Source: Diploscapter coronatus
Lineage: Eukaryota > Nematoda > Chromadorea > Rhabditida > Rhabditidae
Length of the DNA stretch: 64,000 nucleotides
Direction: 5' to 3'
Assembly (NCBI GenBank): GCA_964036155.1
Contig: OZ038423.1
Coordinates: 55,939,249-56,003,248, forward strand
Shown here piece by piece: positions 34,701 through 48,200 of the stretch (positions are counted from its first letter, which is position 1; every line of letters begins with the position of its first letter). Position numbers and translations under genes: made by a program. The notes below the pieces were generated by a model that was not told where the DNA came from, did not search any database, and worked only from the letters and a program-made list of their open reading frames with translations.

Positions 34701-36298
34701 CATAGTAAATTTCTCTTCAAAATGATAAATACACTAAATCTGATCTGTTCTTGAGTAAAGATAACAACTCTTTTTAGGTATTTTCAACTGCAACAGCCTT
34801 CTATATCCCGTTGATAGCGATTATATGTGTTTACTGGAAAATCATGAGGGCTGCTAAGAAAAGGTTAATTTTTACTGTTGATGTTGAGGCAATCCTAAGT
34901 TTTGGGTTGACTTTTTCTTGTCGACCTGAGAGAAAATTAATTTTATATTTAGATTTTCTGTGTGTTTTCAATATTTAAAAAATTCAGGTTCAAGAGAGAA
35001 AGGGACAGAAGAACAGTAGTCAGATCAGCCCCAGAGAAGCAAATAGTCCTTCACAATAACTCTGAACCTCTAATCAAGGCGAAAAAGGTGATTCGTTGTA
35101 ATCTTTTCCTAGCAAATTTGAAGATTTTAGCTCTTCATAAATGCAACATTATCTGATGAAAAACTGACGAAGTCTGCCGTCTCTTTCAATTCCAATTCGA
35201 ATGGGAAAGTGAAGAATGTTTCGGATGTAAGAATTTAATTACTTTCTAAAAAACCAAGCTTCATGGTACAAATATTTTGAAAAGATTATGAATGTCTTTC
35301 CATATTTTTTCTTCGAAAGTCGATTTTCTGATCCAGAATATTTCTTTCAAATGCAATTTTACAATCCAAAATTGCTCGTTTTTTCATTTGAAAATTTCAG
35401 TTTTTAGTGCAGAACATTTATTTGGAAACTATTTTTACAAGTTCAAAATTTATATTCGGAAAAAACTGAAGGATCAAATTTTCAGATCCAAAACGGCTCT
35501 CGGTTCGAGTCGACCTCGACAACGCAGTCGGAAGAAGACAAAACGACGCAGGCAATCGAGACGATCGAACGAACGCGGGACGGCGAGCCGCACGGCCTGG
35601 GGGGTGGGGAACTGAGGAAGAGCAAGAAGAGGAAGAAGCGGAAGCACGAAACCACCATTGAAACTAAGCGGGAGAAGAAGGCCTGGAGGACTTTGGCTAT
35701 TATTACAGGTGGGAAAATTGGCTTAAACCTACTTTTCGGGAAAAAATTGAAACAACAACTATGAATGGTACTTGGTTCGTTCAAATGAGCAAGGAATATT
35801 CAATTCGAAATTAGGTTTCCTGAAAAGTGAATTTTTCGGAAGTTCATGTAGCTTTCTGTACCCCAATACTATTCAATTTGAAAATTCGAAGAACTTTCCG
35901 AAATCTCCTTAGAACGTTCATAGTTTTTACCAACGCTTTCATTGAAATCATGAAAAGTGGTGGAAAATCGATTTTATCTAATTTTTCAGGAACCTTCATA
36001 GCTTGCTGGACGCCGTTCTTCTTGATTTCCCTGTACAGGCCGATATGCCGGTGTCAAATACTACCTGCACTAGAATTAATCACGACTTGGCTCGGTAAAT
36101 TTTAACTTTTGAAAGAAAAATCGGAGAAATTGAATTGCAGGCTATCTCAACTCAGTACTTAACTTCATTATTTATACGGTACGAAAAAATCTTTAAACTG
36201 AAAAATAAAAAAAATAAAAAATTCAGGTATTCTCTCCGGATTTCCGAGCGGCGTTCAAGAAAATCGCCAAAAGGATATGTCTGGTGACGGAGTTCTAA
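31746..36298 (+). CDS. ser-4: biogenic-amine GPCR, 5-HT1/SER-4-like
   Basis: Class A seven-transmembrane receptor, probably Gi/o-coupled serotonin receptor. Eleven exons in frame: 31746-31838, 32003-32152, 33326-33474, 33665-33857, 34778-34863, 34988-35087, 35131-35226, 35486-35708, 35990-36094, 36141-36178, 36227-36298; 434 residues. Short extracellular N-terminus with an N-glycosylation site (NES), TM1 (GNVFVLLAIVMERDLR), TM3 with the amine-binding Asp (D113 in WISVDVLVCTASI) and DRY (130-132), TM5 (TATAFYIPLIAI), a long charged third loop (about 220-352), TM6 CWTPFF (369-374), and TM7 WLGYLNSVLNFIIYT. RYWSVTDISYVQNRTPRR strongly recalls invertebrate 5-HT1-type receptors. Oddity: TM7 NPxxY reads NFIIY (N406-Y410), Pro replaced by Phe. 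The intron between exons 2 and 3 is 1.2 kb. The ser-4 symbol is from family resemblance; an octopamine-type receptor is a less likely alternative. Confidence 0.85.
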
Positions 36299-37572
36299 AA
36301 TCACCTCAATTTTAAAATAATAATTTAATTTGTTGAGTATTATATAATCCTTAGTAATTAGAATTTTCCCCGCTTTCGCTATAGAAAATATTCTAATTCA
36401 ATTGTCGATAATCTAATAGTAGGTCAATAACTTGGCGTGTCTATTTCAGACGGGTTTATTTTGCATTCCGCTATAATCAAATCACCTGATAAGGAAAATA
36501 AATTTAACATGTATCAAAGTTTTTATTAATCGAATTTTGAATGCCAGACTGTCGTGATCAGTTGAGGATATTTCAAGTGCATTTTTCGTTGTCTTCGTGA
36601 TTCGTGATTTTTCAGATTTCCAAAAAAATCTATTTTTAAAAATGGCAGGACCGATGGGTTTGACACTACAATATAATGGACTACAAAAAAATCTACGGTA
36701 GGAAAATTGAATCTTTTGAAAAATCGATCATAACAAATTTTGAAGATTTTTTCCCCGTATTTTCGAAGATTAGGAAAAAATCCTTTCTGGAATTTAAATG
36801 TCTACAATAATCTTTTTTTCTTCTGAAAGGTTCATGCTAGATGAAATTTCGTAATCTTTCTGATAAGGTGCATTATACAACTATTGCAAAATGATTTGAA
36901 TGTCCAAATGTGCCTGCCTGACTCTTTGGCCGTGATGGGTGACGGTCATAATGCATCGACAAAAAGCAGCTCTCTAGGTTAAGCAAACATTTGCTTAGCT
37001 GCTAGCGTTCCTGACCACAGAGGAGGCGTCCGGCCCTCACTCTTATCTGTGCCATACTCAAATTTCTATCCTTTTTGGATGCGTTCTATCCGGATTTGGG
37101 ATATTTTTGAATAGCCATTAAAGAAGTTCTCATACACATTCTTTTCATTTTCACGGCTTCTCTCCAACATTTGAAAACTTGTTGAATATCTGTGATTTCG
37201 AAAAATCATGCTGAAATCTATCTTTTATAGGTGACTTTCAAAATTTCAATATCATTTATTCTCGATTATCCACGTTTTCTGCTCCGCCCACTTTTATCCA
37301 TTTTTCCCCCACATTTTGTGCATTTTATCTTCCTCTTCAGGACGAGTGGGCGTGTCCTCCTGAACAGGGTTGCTCTTTCCCAGTCCCTTCCCACTGCGCG
37401 AGAAGAGAGAGAGAGAGGATTTCTCTTTTTCTCTTTTCCCTATTTTGCCTTTTGGCATGTTATGCTCTCATTAAGGTTGTCCCCCGGATTCGGGAGAACA
37501 ATTGATTTTTTTTTATCTTTATTTTTTCAAATATTCTAATTTTAAGACCGACGACAAATACCAGCCTGAAAG
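36299..37572. other. intergenic, receptor 3' UTR and astacin-like gene upstream region
   Basis: An AATAAA at 36497-36502 is a likely poly(A) signal for the receptor. An ATG at 36642 opens 19 codons before a GTAGG donor-like site but leads nowhere. A short imperfect palindrome (TAAGCAAACATTTGCTTA, about 36980) and a GA run (about 37405-37418) are the only other features noted. Confidence 0.45.
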
Positions 37573-40500
37573 ATGTCGTCTCTGCGTCTCTTCCCGTTTT
37601 TCTTATTGGTATGCCAATTTTTATCCTCCAGAGAAATATGCTAATTTAAAGATTTTTTGAAAATTACATTTTCAGATCCTGCAGGTTTCCGGCAATGTGA
37701 TCAACTACGTTTTCCACGATGCCAACGGTATGAGTTTTCTAATTTATTCCTGTCACTTGCACTAAACTTGAATATGAGGATGTCAAGACAAAACAACAAT
37801 CGTTCCTTCTATACTTTTTGAAAGGGATATTTCTTCTTGATCCTACCCTTTTGAATTGTCGTAAGATCTAGCGCCTTTGTGCAATTCTTCTCTCCCGTAC
37901 AGATACTCGCATCTCACGTAAAATGACCTTTGCATTCCAAATACACACATTTGTGTCCAGTCATCACTCAAAACATTCAAGATAAATGCCGCAGAAATTT
38001 TCTCGAAGAAAGCAACCACTTTGCAAAATCGATACTTTCCTAAATTTTATTACCTGCAACACAAAATAACTGCAATTTGTGAACCAAAATGGACTCTTCA
38101 AGTTTTGGACAGGGCTATTTCCCCAGGGATACTCGCCAAGAACGAGCCGAACTTATCTCGAATTCTTGTTTTCTCTCAACTTTAGCTATATTTCTCTGGC
38201 TCCTTAGCCCCAGGCTCGTTTCTAATCCTAAAAGGCTCATTATATGTCAAACGAGGTCCAAGTCAGTCTGTCAAAGCGTAGTGACATGTCTCAATTCGCA
38301 ATTCGAGTGCAGCGTAATGCGCAAAACGCAGATATATGCACACAATTTGTGGAGAAGCATTACGATTTTATCACTTCTACAAGAAATATTGGATTTTTAT
38401 TTTAAAACTTCCGAAAAATAGAATTTTTCCAATTTCGACAGAAAAAATAGTGCGTTTTGACAAATCGGCTAGAAGAATACCGGTTTTTGTAGAGTTTATA
38501 TAAAAAAAAGCAAGCTATTTTCACAAATTTGATGAATAAAGGGACGAAGTTGAAGAAAAATCGAATTTTCAGGAGACTCGGTTAACGACTGTGTCGAAAA
38601 AGCAATGGAGGTTTTGATGGAGGAGACCTGCCTCTTTTTCCGCTCTTCGAGTCCAGAGGAAACTGCGTCCGTCACTTTTATCGAATCGGGGTAAAATTTG
38701 AATTAAGAAAATAATTTTGAACTTCGAATAAATTTCACGATTTCACAAAATTTAAGTAAAATCTCAAGTTTTTTTTTAATCCTGATAAATTGAGTACTTT
38801 TGTGGGCAACTATAATGAAATCTTGTCGAGTTTATGATCTTTTTTCAGTATCTCTAAAAAGATGTTGATTTTTCAAAAACTCTGGCCGGAAAATGGGCGA
38901 AATTAGAAAATTGAAGATTGAACGTATCGTGTTTCAAGCACGGTCTCAGATCTCAGCCCAAGCACTTATAAGTAGACGACAGATGGGGGAGCACAGCCTA
39001 ACAAGGCCCATAGGCGAAACCAAGAAAACTCCCTTCTGTCCTGGTTTTCCCACAACGCTTACAATGAGCAAAAACTAACATCGGAAAGGAGTTGGACAAT
39101 TATTTTTTCTTTGATTTTCAGGCATTGTGGCTGGCAGGAACAGAACAGGACCGTCCATTTGGGCAACGACTGCATTTCGGTGAGTCGTTGATAGATTTTA
39201 GCAAAATTGAATTAGATGCTAAAATTTAGTAAGATTTTAAAAAAAAGGCTAAAAATTAAAACATACTCTGATCGAAATGCTAAATTTTAGCGTTACTTGC
39301 TTTACGAATATACCATTTTGCCCCTTAGTCAGCAAATGTATACGGTAATCCAGTGTTCGTCTAGTAAGAGGCGTCTTATCTTGTTATACTAGAAGATAAT
39401 CTGCGGCTATTTGAGAAGGCAAGTAGGGCTTGTAGAGCTGACTGACGAGTAGTTCATCTCATCTAATGGCCTGCTCAAGACAGGTTGCGCAGTTGGTCTA
39501 ATACGGGGTTTATCCGTAATGCCTCTCTCCCTTGGCATATCCCTTTTATATATCCTAGTAAAAGACGAGACCCATCCACCCTTTGCCCTTCAAACAACAC
39601 ATTCCCCCTAATAATTGTTTTCCTTGTTTTATAATTGTTGCAATTAGTTTATTGATTACTGTAAATTAGACTAGAATGCCTATAGAGGTACCTGTATTAA
39701 ATCCAAAATATTCAAGCTTTTTACTTGTTTTAGCTACGTACAGGTACAGATTTTTCGTGCCTACATACCTGTACCTTACCTGTGGGCTTCTTTGAGTATA
39801 ATATATCCGGTGCAAAACAAGACATTTTTACTTGATAGCTTTGACCCGGCTGAGTTTACCTAACCTAGACGCAGAAGCAAAGGCGAGCTAATAAAGTGTT
39901 TGCCTGAAGAGGGAGACTAACGCAAAGGCAAGAAAGACCAGAAAGGAAGGAAAAAAATGAGAAGAATTTAAAAATTCGAATACCCATTTCAGGAAGACGT
40001 CTGTTTCGAACTGATCGGCCGAGTTTTGAACGCAAATCAGCCACGTCCCCACATTTCCAGACACATCAATCTTCACTACAACTGTACAGGTGGGAATTTA
40101 AAAATGTAGTTTTAATTTTAAATATAAGTTCACAAAATTTTATTGTGAACTTCGGATCATTCCCATGGTCTCGAATAATTATGATGGGGAATTGACAAAA
40201 TTTCTAACTTGTATTTCAAAAATGCTATTCTAATTTCTGGATTGTTTTCTGAGATCCGAGTAATAATTATTAGGGGGATAAACTAAATCCTGCGCTCTCA
40301 TAAAGAGCGCACTTCCGGTCCGCTATATTAGCCACAGGAAACATGCAGAAATCTCGATTATTCATTTCTTCTGGCCTATTCGCGGAGAAAACGCATCAAT
40401 AATTTCTGGGTTCAGATTTTGAATTTTCGACCAGATTGGCAGCGATTACAGTGGCCATCAATCAAAAATCTGTCAGATCTATTCCGATCATAAAAAGCCG

Positions 40501-43500
40501 GCTTTTCACTTTCTCTAAGAACTGCCATCTTGGTATCTAAAGATATTTTGCACGGTTATTATTACTATTATTTGACTCTTCTTCGGCACTATTCAGAAAG
40601 AAAAGGGCGATAGTCTTAGAGAGGGTGCGAGGAGAAGGAGGTGGAATGAAGAAAGGTACGGGTCAAGTAGGGACTAGAAACTAAAGGGTTATCCGAGGGT
40701 GGGTTGGGGCAGGTAGCAGAAAAAAGAAGTTATGGGTGCATTTCTCAAAATCCCGATCCTTGGCTACGTTTCTCTCAAAGTAATTTCTCGACGATTTGAC
40801 ATCACTACTTTTCTCCCAATATTTCTCCCCATTGGGCACAAAGCATCCATTTTTGGAGAAAAGTACTCGAATCAGGTAGCGTAGAAATAGATGACTCGGA
40901 TGGAACTCGGCTAGCTCGAGATTGAATCCCTTTGTGCTCGCGTTCCCGAGGAATAAATTGAATCGGGCGAGATTCCCAGTGTGCTTGAGATTCCGCTCGC
41001 GCAGGCAGGCAGGCAGAGCCTCTAATGGACCATCATTTAGCGGCCAGCGGATATCTTAATTTCAACGAGTTCATCTGATTTTGATTGTGGAATTTACGAA
41101 TGAATTGCAAATTTCTGCAGGAACTTTGAATGTTTTGAAAATGATTACATTTTTAAAGAGTTGTGTAATTGCGCAACTGATACAGAGAATTTGAATGTTT
41201 CTTTGAAATCGATAAATTTCTAATAGAAAATTTGAATTTCTATGAAATGGAACTTGTTTGCAGTAAATATTCAAATTCCGCGATTATACGTCAGAAGTTG
41301 GCCTCTAGTCGAAAATATCGCAAAATCTGGCTCTTGTGGCCGTAAGAAGTGTCAGAATTATGATTGAACGATTAGGTGTTTTGCCGGCTGGCGTGAAGGG
41401 AAGGGAGTCACAGAGTCACCTGCTAGCAGTTACAAATTATTAGAGTTGCAAAGTGCAGAAAAGTAAAAAAGTTTAAGGGGGATTTAGCAAGGATCTTATA
41501 TCTTTATCTAAAATTTGGTTGGAATATTTTATTTTGAAAAATTTCATAAAACTGCTAAGATTTTATTTAGACCAATTATAAAAGTAGAAAATTTTGTGCA
41601 ATTTGAATATTGCGAAAGTTAAAAGGGGATCTCACATGTTCAAATTTCCATATCCGGTTTTACATATGAAGGCTATTATTATCTAATCAAAGTCTTTCTC
41701 TCCCTTCCTATTTTATATGCAAATCGTACAGTCAATTACTCATGGACAATATTGTGTGGTGTTCAAAGAGAAAGGGCAAAGTTAATGGAAGTTGTGATGG
41801 TCAATCGAAATGCGTTGTAAATTCGAGGAAATTTAAAAAGTTCTACAAAAATAAACTAGAAGATAAACATGCTCTTATAAAATGTAAAGTCTGGGAATTT
41901 GAACGATCTAGAATCTTTTTTATCGAAAAATTTTCAGAAAAATGCACGACTGCCTGTGAACACGGTGGCGAGATTCTGGACGACTGCAGCTGTAAATGTC
42001 CCTATGGGTTCAAGGGCGAGAGGTAAATATTCACTTTTTAGAGTTGTGTGAAATATTCCAATTTTCGAAACTCAAATATTAGGATTTTGTGGACTTCTAT
42101 TTTTCCGTTTTCAGATGTCAAGATCTGACGAAACTCTCGTCTTTCACTGACGGTTCTTGCGGAGTCGTGAATGCCGACAACAAGGGCGACTACGTCAAAT
42201 TGTCGACTTATCCTGGTGCAAGGCCGAAGGTCACTTTCTGCCAGTGGCTGGTTAGGGTGAGGAGTTTATGCTAATTTCTGAAAATCTTGGAGAAAAACTT
42301 GCAAACCCAGAAAAGGTTCATTTTTAAAACTTTCAGTCGGAAGACCCCTGGTCGATAATCGACGCGGAAATCGAAGACCTGGGTTTGGACAACATGGACA
42401 TCGGCCCCAATCAGCACTGTAACGACATTCTCAACGTGTACGGCACGAATGATGTCAAGGGACCGTGAGTTTTTTTAGTTCTTTAAAATTTTTAAATGTG
42501 ATTTTTGGAAAATTGCAACTTCGATTTTAAATAATAGTCCATTTTTTGAAAATAATTTCAGTCAATTATATTTGAGAAAATTTTTGAATTTTATTCTTCT
42601 CATTCGAATGAAAAATGCTTTTTTCTATTGATTTTTTTTTTTTAATTTCGGAATAGTAGACGTTTTCACGACAAAATGAGGAGATAATATTTTCAATTGC
42701 AATTTTTGCCGTTTCTTTAAAATTCTCTCAAACCCATAAAATGCGCGCAAAACGCACAAAATGAATGTGGGGAGACCATGCTAATTTGCATGCATATTCT
42801 AATTTCTTCTTGTCCCTGCCTACTCATAAACCCCCTGGCAGAGCAGACTGTCGCTTTATTTCTTCCCTCCCTTTCTGCCATCCATTCACCAGTCATTTAT
42901 GTCATTTATCCACTAGGTCCAATTAGGACCAGTCCTTAGAAAGGAAAAAGAAAAAGAAATTGCACAAATGTTCAAGATTATTTTAAAGTAAAAATAATTC
43001 AGAAAATCTTAGAAGAAATCTCAGTTTCTTTCAAATTTATTTCGAATAATTCAATTTCGAAGGTAGAAATTTTTACGAGACATGAATGAAAAATCTTTCT
43101 TCAATAATAGCTGCAATATTTAAAAAGGATTTTAAAAATTTTAAATTGCTATAGATTTTTTACGTAAAATACAATTTAAGAATCGCTTGCGACGGCACCG
43201 CCAATATCACGCATATTCGATCGATGAACAACTGGCTTCTGTTCGAACTGAGATCGAACCCCTTTTCGGAGTCCACCTTCACCGGCCCCAGCATTCGATA
43301 CCACACCATTCAGAGACAGCCAGGTCAGACTTCATTTTTAACTTTGCAGAAAATCGATTTTCCCATGAACTATTATAAGTTTGCCAACTTCAATGAAACC
43401 TTTATTTTTCCCTAAAATTAGTGGTCAGAACACACTCTAATTCTTCATTGAAGAAAAACTATTGGATAACAAACTTTAATGATTTTGCACGCCCCGCGTG

Positions 43501-44293
43501 TATTTTCTCGCAAGTTATGTGAACGAGACCTAACCCGTTCTAGTCGCTCTACTCGTTGCTCGACATTCCTAAATTGAGCGCGGCGGTTCGTTTACGCAGT
43601 CAAGTGCCTGCAGTAAGCACTTTAAGGGGGCATGATTCAATTCAACCTCAAGGCAAATTAACTTAAACCCCTTAAAACGCGAAATTTATCCCTTATCTTC
43701 ACAGAATTTAGGGGGAAATCATAATTTTGAGGGAATTTGAAATTTCTAGTTTCGGATAGTTCTTCAAGTAGCTCGTAAAATGAACCCACGATATGTTGGG
43801 TCGCTGACAAAGGGTCATTGCTCCTTAAAAAGGAAACTCGTTTCAAGGCCCTAAAACGTCTCATTAGCATAGCTTGTTCCCCCTTCTTATGAGAGGACCA
43901 GATTAAAGGCACCCTCCCTATCTTAAATATCCCCCCAGAAAGAAATGAGAAGATTTGGGATATCGCAAGCTTCTTATTTCATCCAATTCAGTTGAATATT
44001 TGATCAGAACGCTGAAAAGCGGTCCTTTGAATGAAAGCTCTTTGAAGCCTTATCAAGAAAGTAATTCAGGGAAAGCTAGGCATCACCAGATATGACGAAA
44101 AATTGAAAGTGTTGCATAAGAATTTACATATAGTGCAAAAATGGCATGACATGGTGAAAAATCATATAAAACTTTGAATAAGAAAGAAATTTTAGGAGTC
44201 CGAATTTATTCAGAAGGCATGACCGCCTATGCCCCGGCCAATCTATCTATTTTGTCCCTAGTTATTATCCTAATCGCCAGGCTATTCAACTAA
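37573..44293 (+). CDS. secreted astacin-like pseudo-protease with EGF and CUB modules
   Basis: Ten exons in frame: 37573-37608, 37676-37727, 38573-38690, 39122-39179, 39993-40089, 41938-42022, 42115-42256, 42337-42464, 43181-43323, 44196-44293; 318 residues. Signal peptide (MSSLRLFPFFLLILQVSG), then a half-length astacin-like domain (about 19-120; IEETC-like MEETCLFF, SGHCGWQEQNRTVHLGNDC). The zinc motif HExxHxxGFxHE is replaced by FELIGRVLNANQ (93-104): all three zinc histidines and the glycine are lost while the Glu remains, and no Met-turn is seen, so it cannot be an active metalloprotease. An EGF-like module (123-150; CEHGG...CKCPYGFKGERC) and a CUB domain (164 to about 285) follow, with four N-glycosylation sequons (NRT, NCT, NIT, NLS). 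The tail LSILSLVIILIARLF suggests a GPI signal or a membrane anchor. Introns are long (up to 1.85 kb). Confidence 0.75.
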
Positions 44294-45299
44294 AACTATA
44301 AAATTCGAAACCTGATTATTACAAAAATTCAATCTAAATCACGTCACTCCTACCCATGCAAAATCGAATTTTACTGGAACACTCGACAAAACCAGAAGAA
44401 AAAATTTAATTATTTTATTTTAATTAGTGCACAGTCAGATTTTAGCCCCGTAAATAATCATGTTTGAGAATTCGTTGTTTGGTTGTGAATAATTTATTGC
44501 GTTTCTTCAAAACTATGCATCAATAATTTTTAGTATCGTTTCGAAAAATTTCTGAAATGATATATTCTCTCGGGAAAGAACATTCGAAAATCCCACTTCT
44601 TCAGGGATATTTTAATTAATTTAAAATTTTTCTAAGCTTCATTTCTTTTAAAGATTGGCTACCTCTTCAAAAGTACTTATGAAAATTGCCATCTTTTCGT
44701 CAAAAAATCTCATCAAATTTATTCACAGACGATTCTTTATTTATCTTTGACAAAGTTAACATTTTCTAGATGAAAGAAAGAAAAAATACCCAAATAAACT
44801 ACAAGAAAAATAGCTGACAAAATGAAATAAAAGCACCTGCCTGTATGAAGATTTTCTCTGCATGAGTAGCACTTTTCGCGATATGTTTGCGAGCGAAGAA
44901 AAATGACCCTGGTTTGAACAAAAATTTTCATAACTTGGGGATTTTCAATCCAAGAAAAGCAAAACAAGAGAGATAAGGTAATGAGATTTGCACGAAAGCA
45001 CAAAATTAGTGAATTTTTTGAAAGTGCACCCAGTTAAAAATATTCAGAGAAAGTAAGTGAGCTTTTCAAAGATGTACAAAAAATTGAGCCTTGGGTAAGT
45101 AAATCCAAGCTTCAAGAAGAAATGAATGAATTTTTCAACAAAATTCTGGATCTTTTTTCTGAAAACTATCTAGTTTGAAAGACAGTTATTCAAATAGAAA
45201 GTGAGTAATTTTTTTAAAAGTGAATTCGCGTTTTTAGAAGAAATGAGTAGATTTTCAACAAAAAGAGTAAAAAATTAGCAAAATCAATCCTAAAGTTGG
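44294..45299. other. convergent intergenic region
   Basis: AT-rich sequence between the tails of the astacin-like gene and brc-1. Nothing coding or repeated is recognised. It should hold both 3' UTRs. Confidence 0.45.
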
Positions 45300-48200
45300 C
45301 TAGTTTCCTCTGGGTGAGTTCTGGATTTGATGGACGGTTTGAGGCATGGGCTGGAGTGGAGTGCGTTTCATCTGCAAATTTGCACTTTTTACACTAGTAT
45401 GCATGATTTAAGAAATTATCCCAGCCTGTTTTCATTTGGCTTTTTGACTTTTCTGTGTCCGAAAACGATTGCAATTGTCAACTAGAGGTGAGCGGAATTC
45501 CGATTCCAGAATCACGATAAATTTCAATTCCACACACCCTGTTGTCAACAGATAAAGAGGCTAGGGAGTGTAAAAAGAGCAGAAATGAGAAAAAGCCGTT
45601 GACAAATAAAGGAGGCTAATATTTTAGGTGTTAATTTGAAAATTTTACCTGACTCTGGTAGGCGACCGATGCAACGCGGAAGGCCCTGGCCTCTTGCAGC
45701 TCGTAGCGCGCGATACTGGCCAGCACGAATTCAGCGCCAACCGCCTGGAAAATTTGTTAAAAATTGATCATTTCTTGAATTTTCCCCAAAATTTACCGCA
45801 TTTAATAATTGTTCTACAAATGTCGTTTTTCTCGCTATTTCTTTAAAAATGTTTAACTAGAGAGAACCAACCAGAAGCTGATTGTCGTGTCCTAACTCGA
45901 GCGTCTTTGCCTCGGAGATTTCATTCGAGCCGATACCGAAAATCACGTAGCCACTTTCGACGCCTGTGGTTCGCTTCAAGATTTTCCCGCCCACTTTCTC
46001 GATCAGTTGGACGATTGTCTAGAAAAATATGCTAATTTTTTGTCATTTTGAGAAAAAAGGCGTTATTCATTGAAGAGTTCAAAATAGCATTTCAGCATCT
46101 TTTAGAAAATTTGGAAATAAAAAACAACCTCTTTCTTGATCTTGCGCTCGAAGGCGTCCTCTCGAAGCTTGAAACTTTTTCCCTGGAATATTCCCGGCGA
46201 TTCGTCTGCAAGTCTTCGGATCCAACCTGAAAATAAAAATTGGAATTTCTGAAAAAATCTAAATTTAAAAAATTGATATTTTTTCAGAATCAGTCAAATT
46301 TAAACTCCAAGATTTTAAGAAGCCTCAAACAATAAAAATATAGTCAATTACCCATTTGATCTCCCTGCGTGTATTTGCCCTGGGTGATTTTGAAGGGATC
46401 TGGGTCGAGGAATTGCCCTGTCTGAAGTCATATTTAGTTTTTTTTTTTTTAAATCCTAGTTAATTCTAAGTCGAGTTCAGAGTCTACCCCAAATTTTTAA
46501 GGCTTCTTGTAAAAGTCGTGCGTTTGTAAAAGCTGTACAGTATCTAGAAATGCTCTGCTCATGCTGCTCATCATTTTAGGGCTGAATATAGCCTACCTTT
46601 CCATATCCCTATATTCTTTAAACAGGCATGCATTTTTCACGTTTATGGCTTTTACAAGAAACCTTTTTCAGTGTTGGCCTTAGTTTTTTTCAAACTTATT
46701 ACTTGAACGATTTCTTCCATCCATTGCCTCTGCAGCACTGTGCAGCGCCACGCGATTGCCAGGCAGTACTCCACTGAATTCTCGTTCATTGCGCCTTCGT
46801 CTGGAAAATTCTTAGAATTTAAACATTTCACTTTTTAAAATTGCAAGAAATTAGATTTTTCCTAGAATAGTTTCAGTTTGAAAGAATCTGTTTTCTTCGA
46901 AAACGTTGCAAAAATCATTCTTTCCCGCAATTTTGATTTTTTTTTACAAATTTCAAGATTTTAAAAATTTGTACCTGACGACTGCAGAAAGACGAAATGC
47001 GTGGTGTTCTCGTCGAATTGCTTTTGGACGACCACCGGCGGGCTGCTCGTCATTCCGCGGAACAGCATCGTAAATTCGTAGACCAGGTTCTGAAATTTTT
47101 CATGATATTCTTCTAAATTTGAAATGCATAATTTTCTCCCAATTAAAAAACTCTCACATCGAGAAACCTGCTGGTAATTTTGGAGGTGACGACGTAGATT
47201 TTCTTCTCTTCTTGATTCTTCTCGGGTTTTTTCTCGACTGCACTCGGCGTGAACGGTGTACTTTCCTTCTGAGGAGTTTTCTCTGCTCGTTTGTCGGTCG
47301 AGTTTGAGGTTGAAGGAATGGAACTCTTGACTGGACTGGGACTGGACTCAGGCTTGCTAGTGTCCTTCGAAGTGGATGGCTGCGGCAAGTCGTTCGACAT
47401 CTGCGAACGCGGCTGAGCGCTCGGACCCGTCGACTTCGACCTTTTCGACGATTCGGGAATCGGCTGTCTGAAATTTCATATTTTTTAATTCTCGAAGTTT
47501 TTTTTCTCAATTTGGTAGTTCTGGGAAAATATCATGTTTCATATTGAAAAGAAACTTATATAATTTTCAAAAGTCGATTTTTTGTTTTCAAAGATTACAA
47601 AAACAGTACTTTAACGGACTCCTTGACTGATATCGTCTTCCTGTTTTTTCAGCCTGTGCATTCGAAGTAGTCGCCTCGCCACTCGGCTCTCCCCTTTCCC
47701 TGCTCTGCTGCACTGTCTGTGCCTCTCCTGAAGAACCGACTTTCCTCAACTTGGCAGGGTTTTCCGCACTCCCTCTTGCTTGCGTTCGCTTTTTCTTAAA
47801 ATTAAAATGTGTTTTTCGAAAAACAATGGGTGTTTTTTTTTTAGAAAATTCGCCCAATTTATCAGAAATGAAAGTAGACGAACTTTTCGGAAAAAAAGCA
47901 GAAATAATACCTTGACCAGGAGGTCTTTTGGCACGACGAAATTATTGTCGATCCGAAAATCGCGAATCGGACTTTTCGGTGCGTTCATATCGACGATTGC
48001 CTAAATTATGTTAATTTCCAAGGAAAATTTTAGAAGTTTGAGGAATTCTGAAGTTTATTATATTTGTTCCGACCTGACTTTCCTGAAAAGCGACCTCCTT
48101 TCGGATTTGAGGCAGCATTTGCCGATTTTCCGCCCTGTCCCTGAGCAGACCCTTCGCCAGTTGCAGATACGCCTTCACAGCCGCCTCGAGTTGGGTCGAG

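Noticed and set aside
36642..36700. ATG with 19 codons and a GTAGG donor, possible first exon
   Set aside because: No acceptor downstream continues the frame with coding-like sequence before the astacin-like gene.
39481..39525. Second D-arm-like match (GCGCAGTTGGTCTAA)
   Set aside because: Lies within an intron of the astacin-like gene with no T-loop sequence or closing stem.
41742..41937. Possible extra cysteine-rich exon before the EGF module of the astacin-like gene
   Set aside because: The only acceptor (TACAG near 41730) puts it in a frame that meets a stop, whereas direct joining of 40089 to 41938 keeps frame.
43324..43415. Read-through end of the astacin-like protein to a TAA at 43415
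   Set aside because: A GTCAG donor at 43324 joined to the acceptor at 44195 continues in frame to a hydrophobic tail, which reads better than the low-quality extension.
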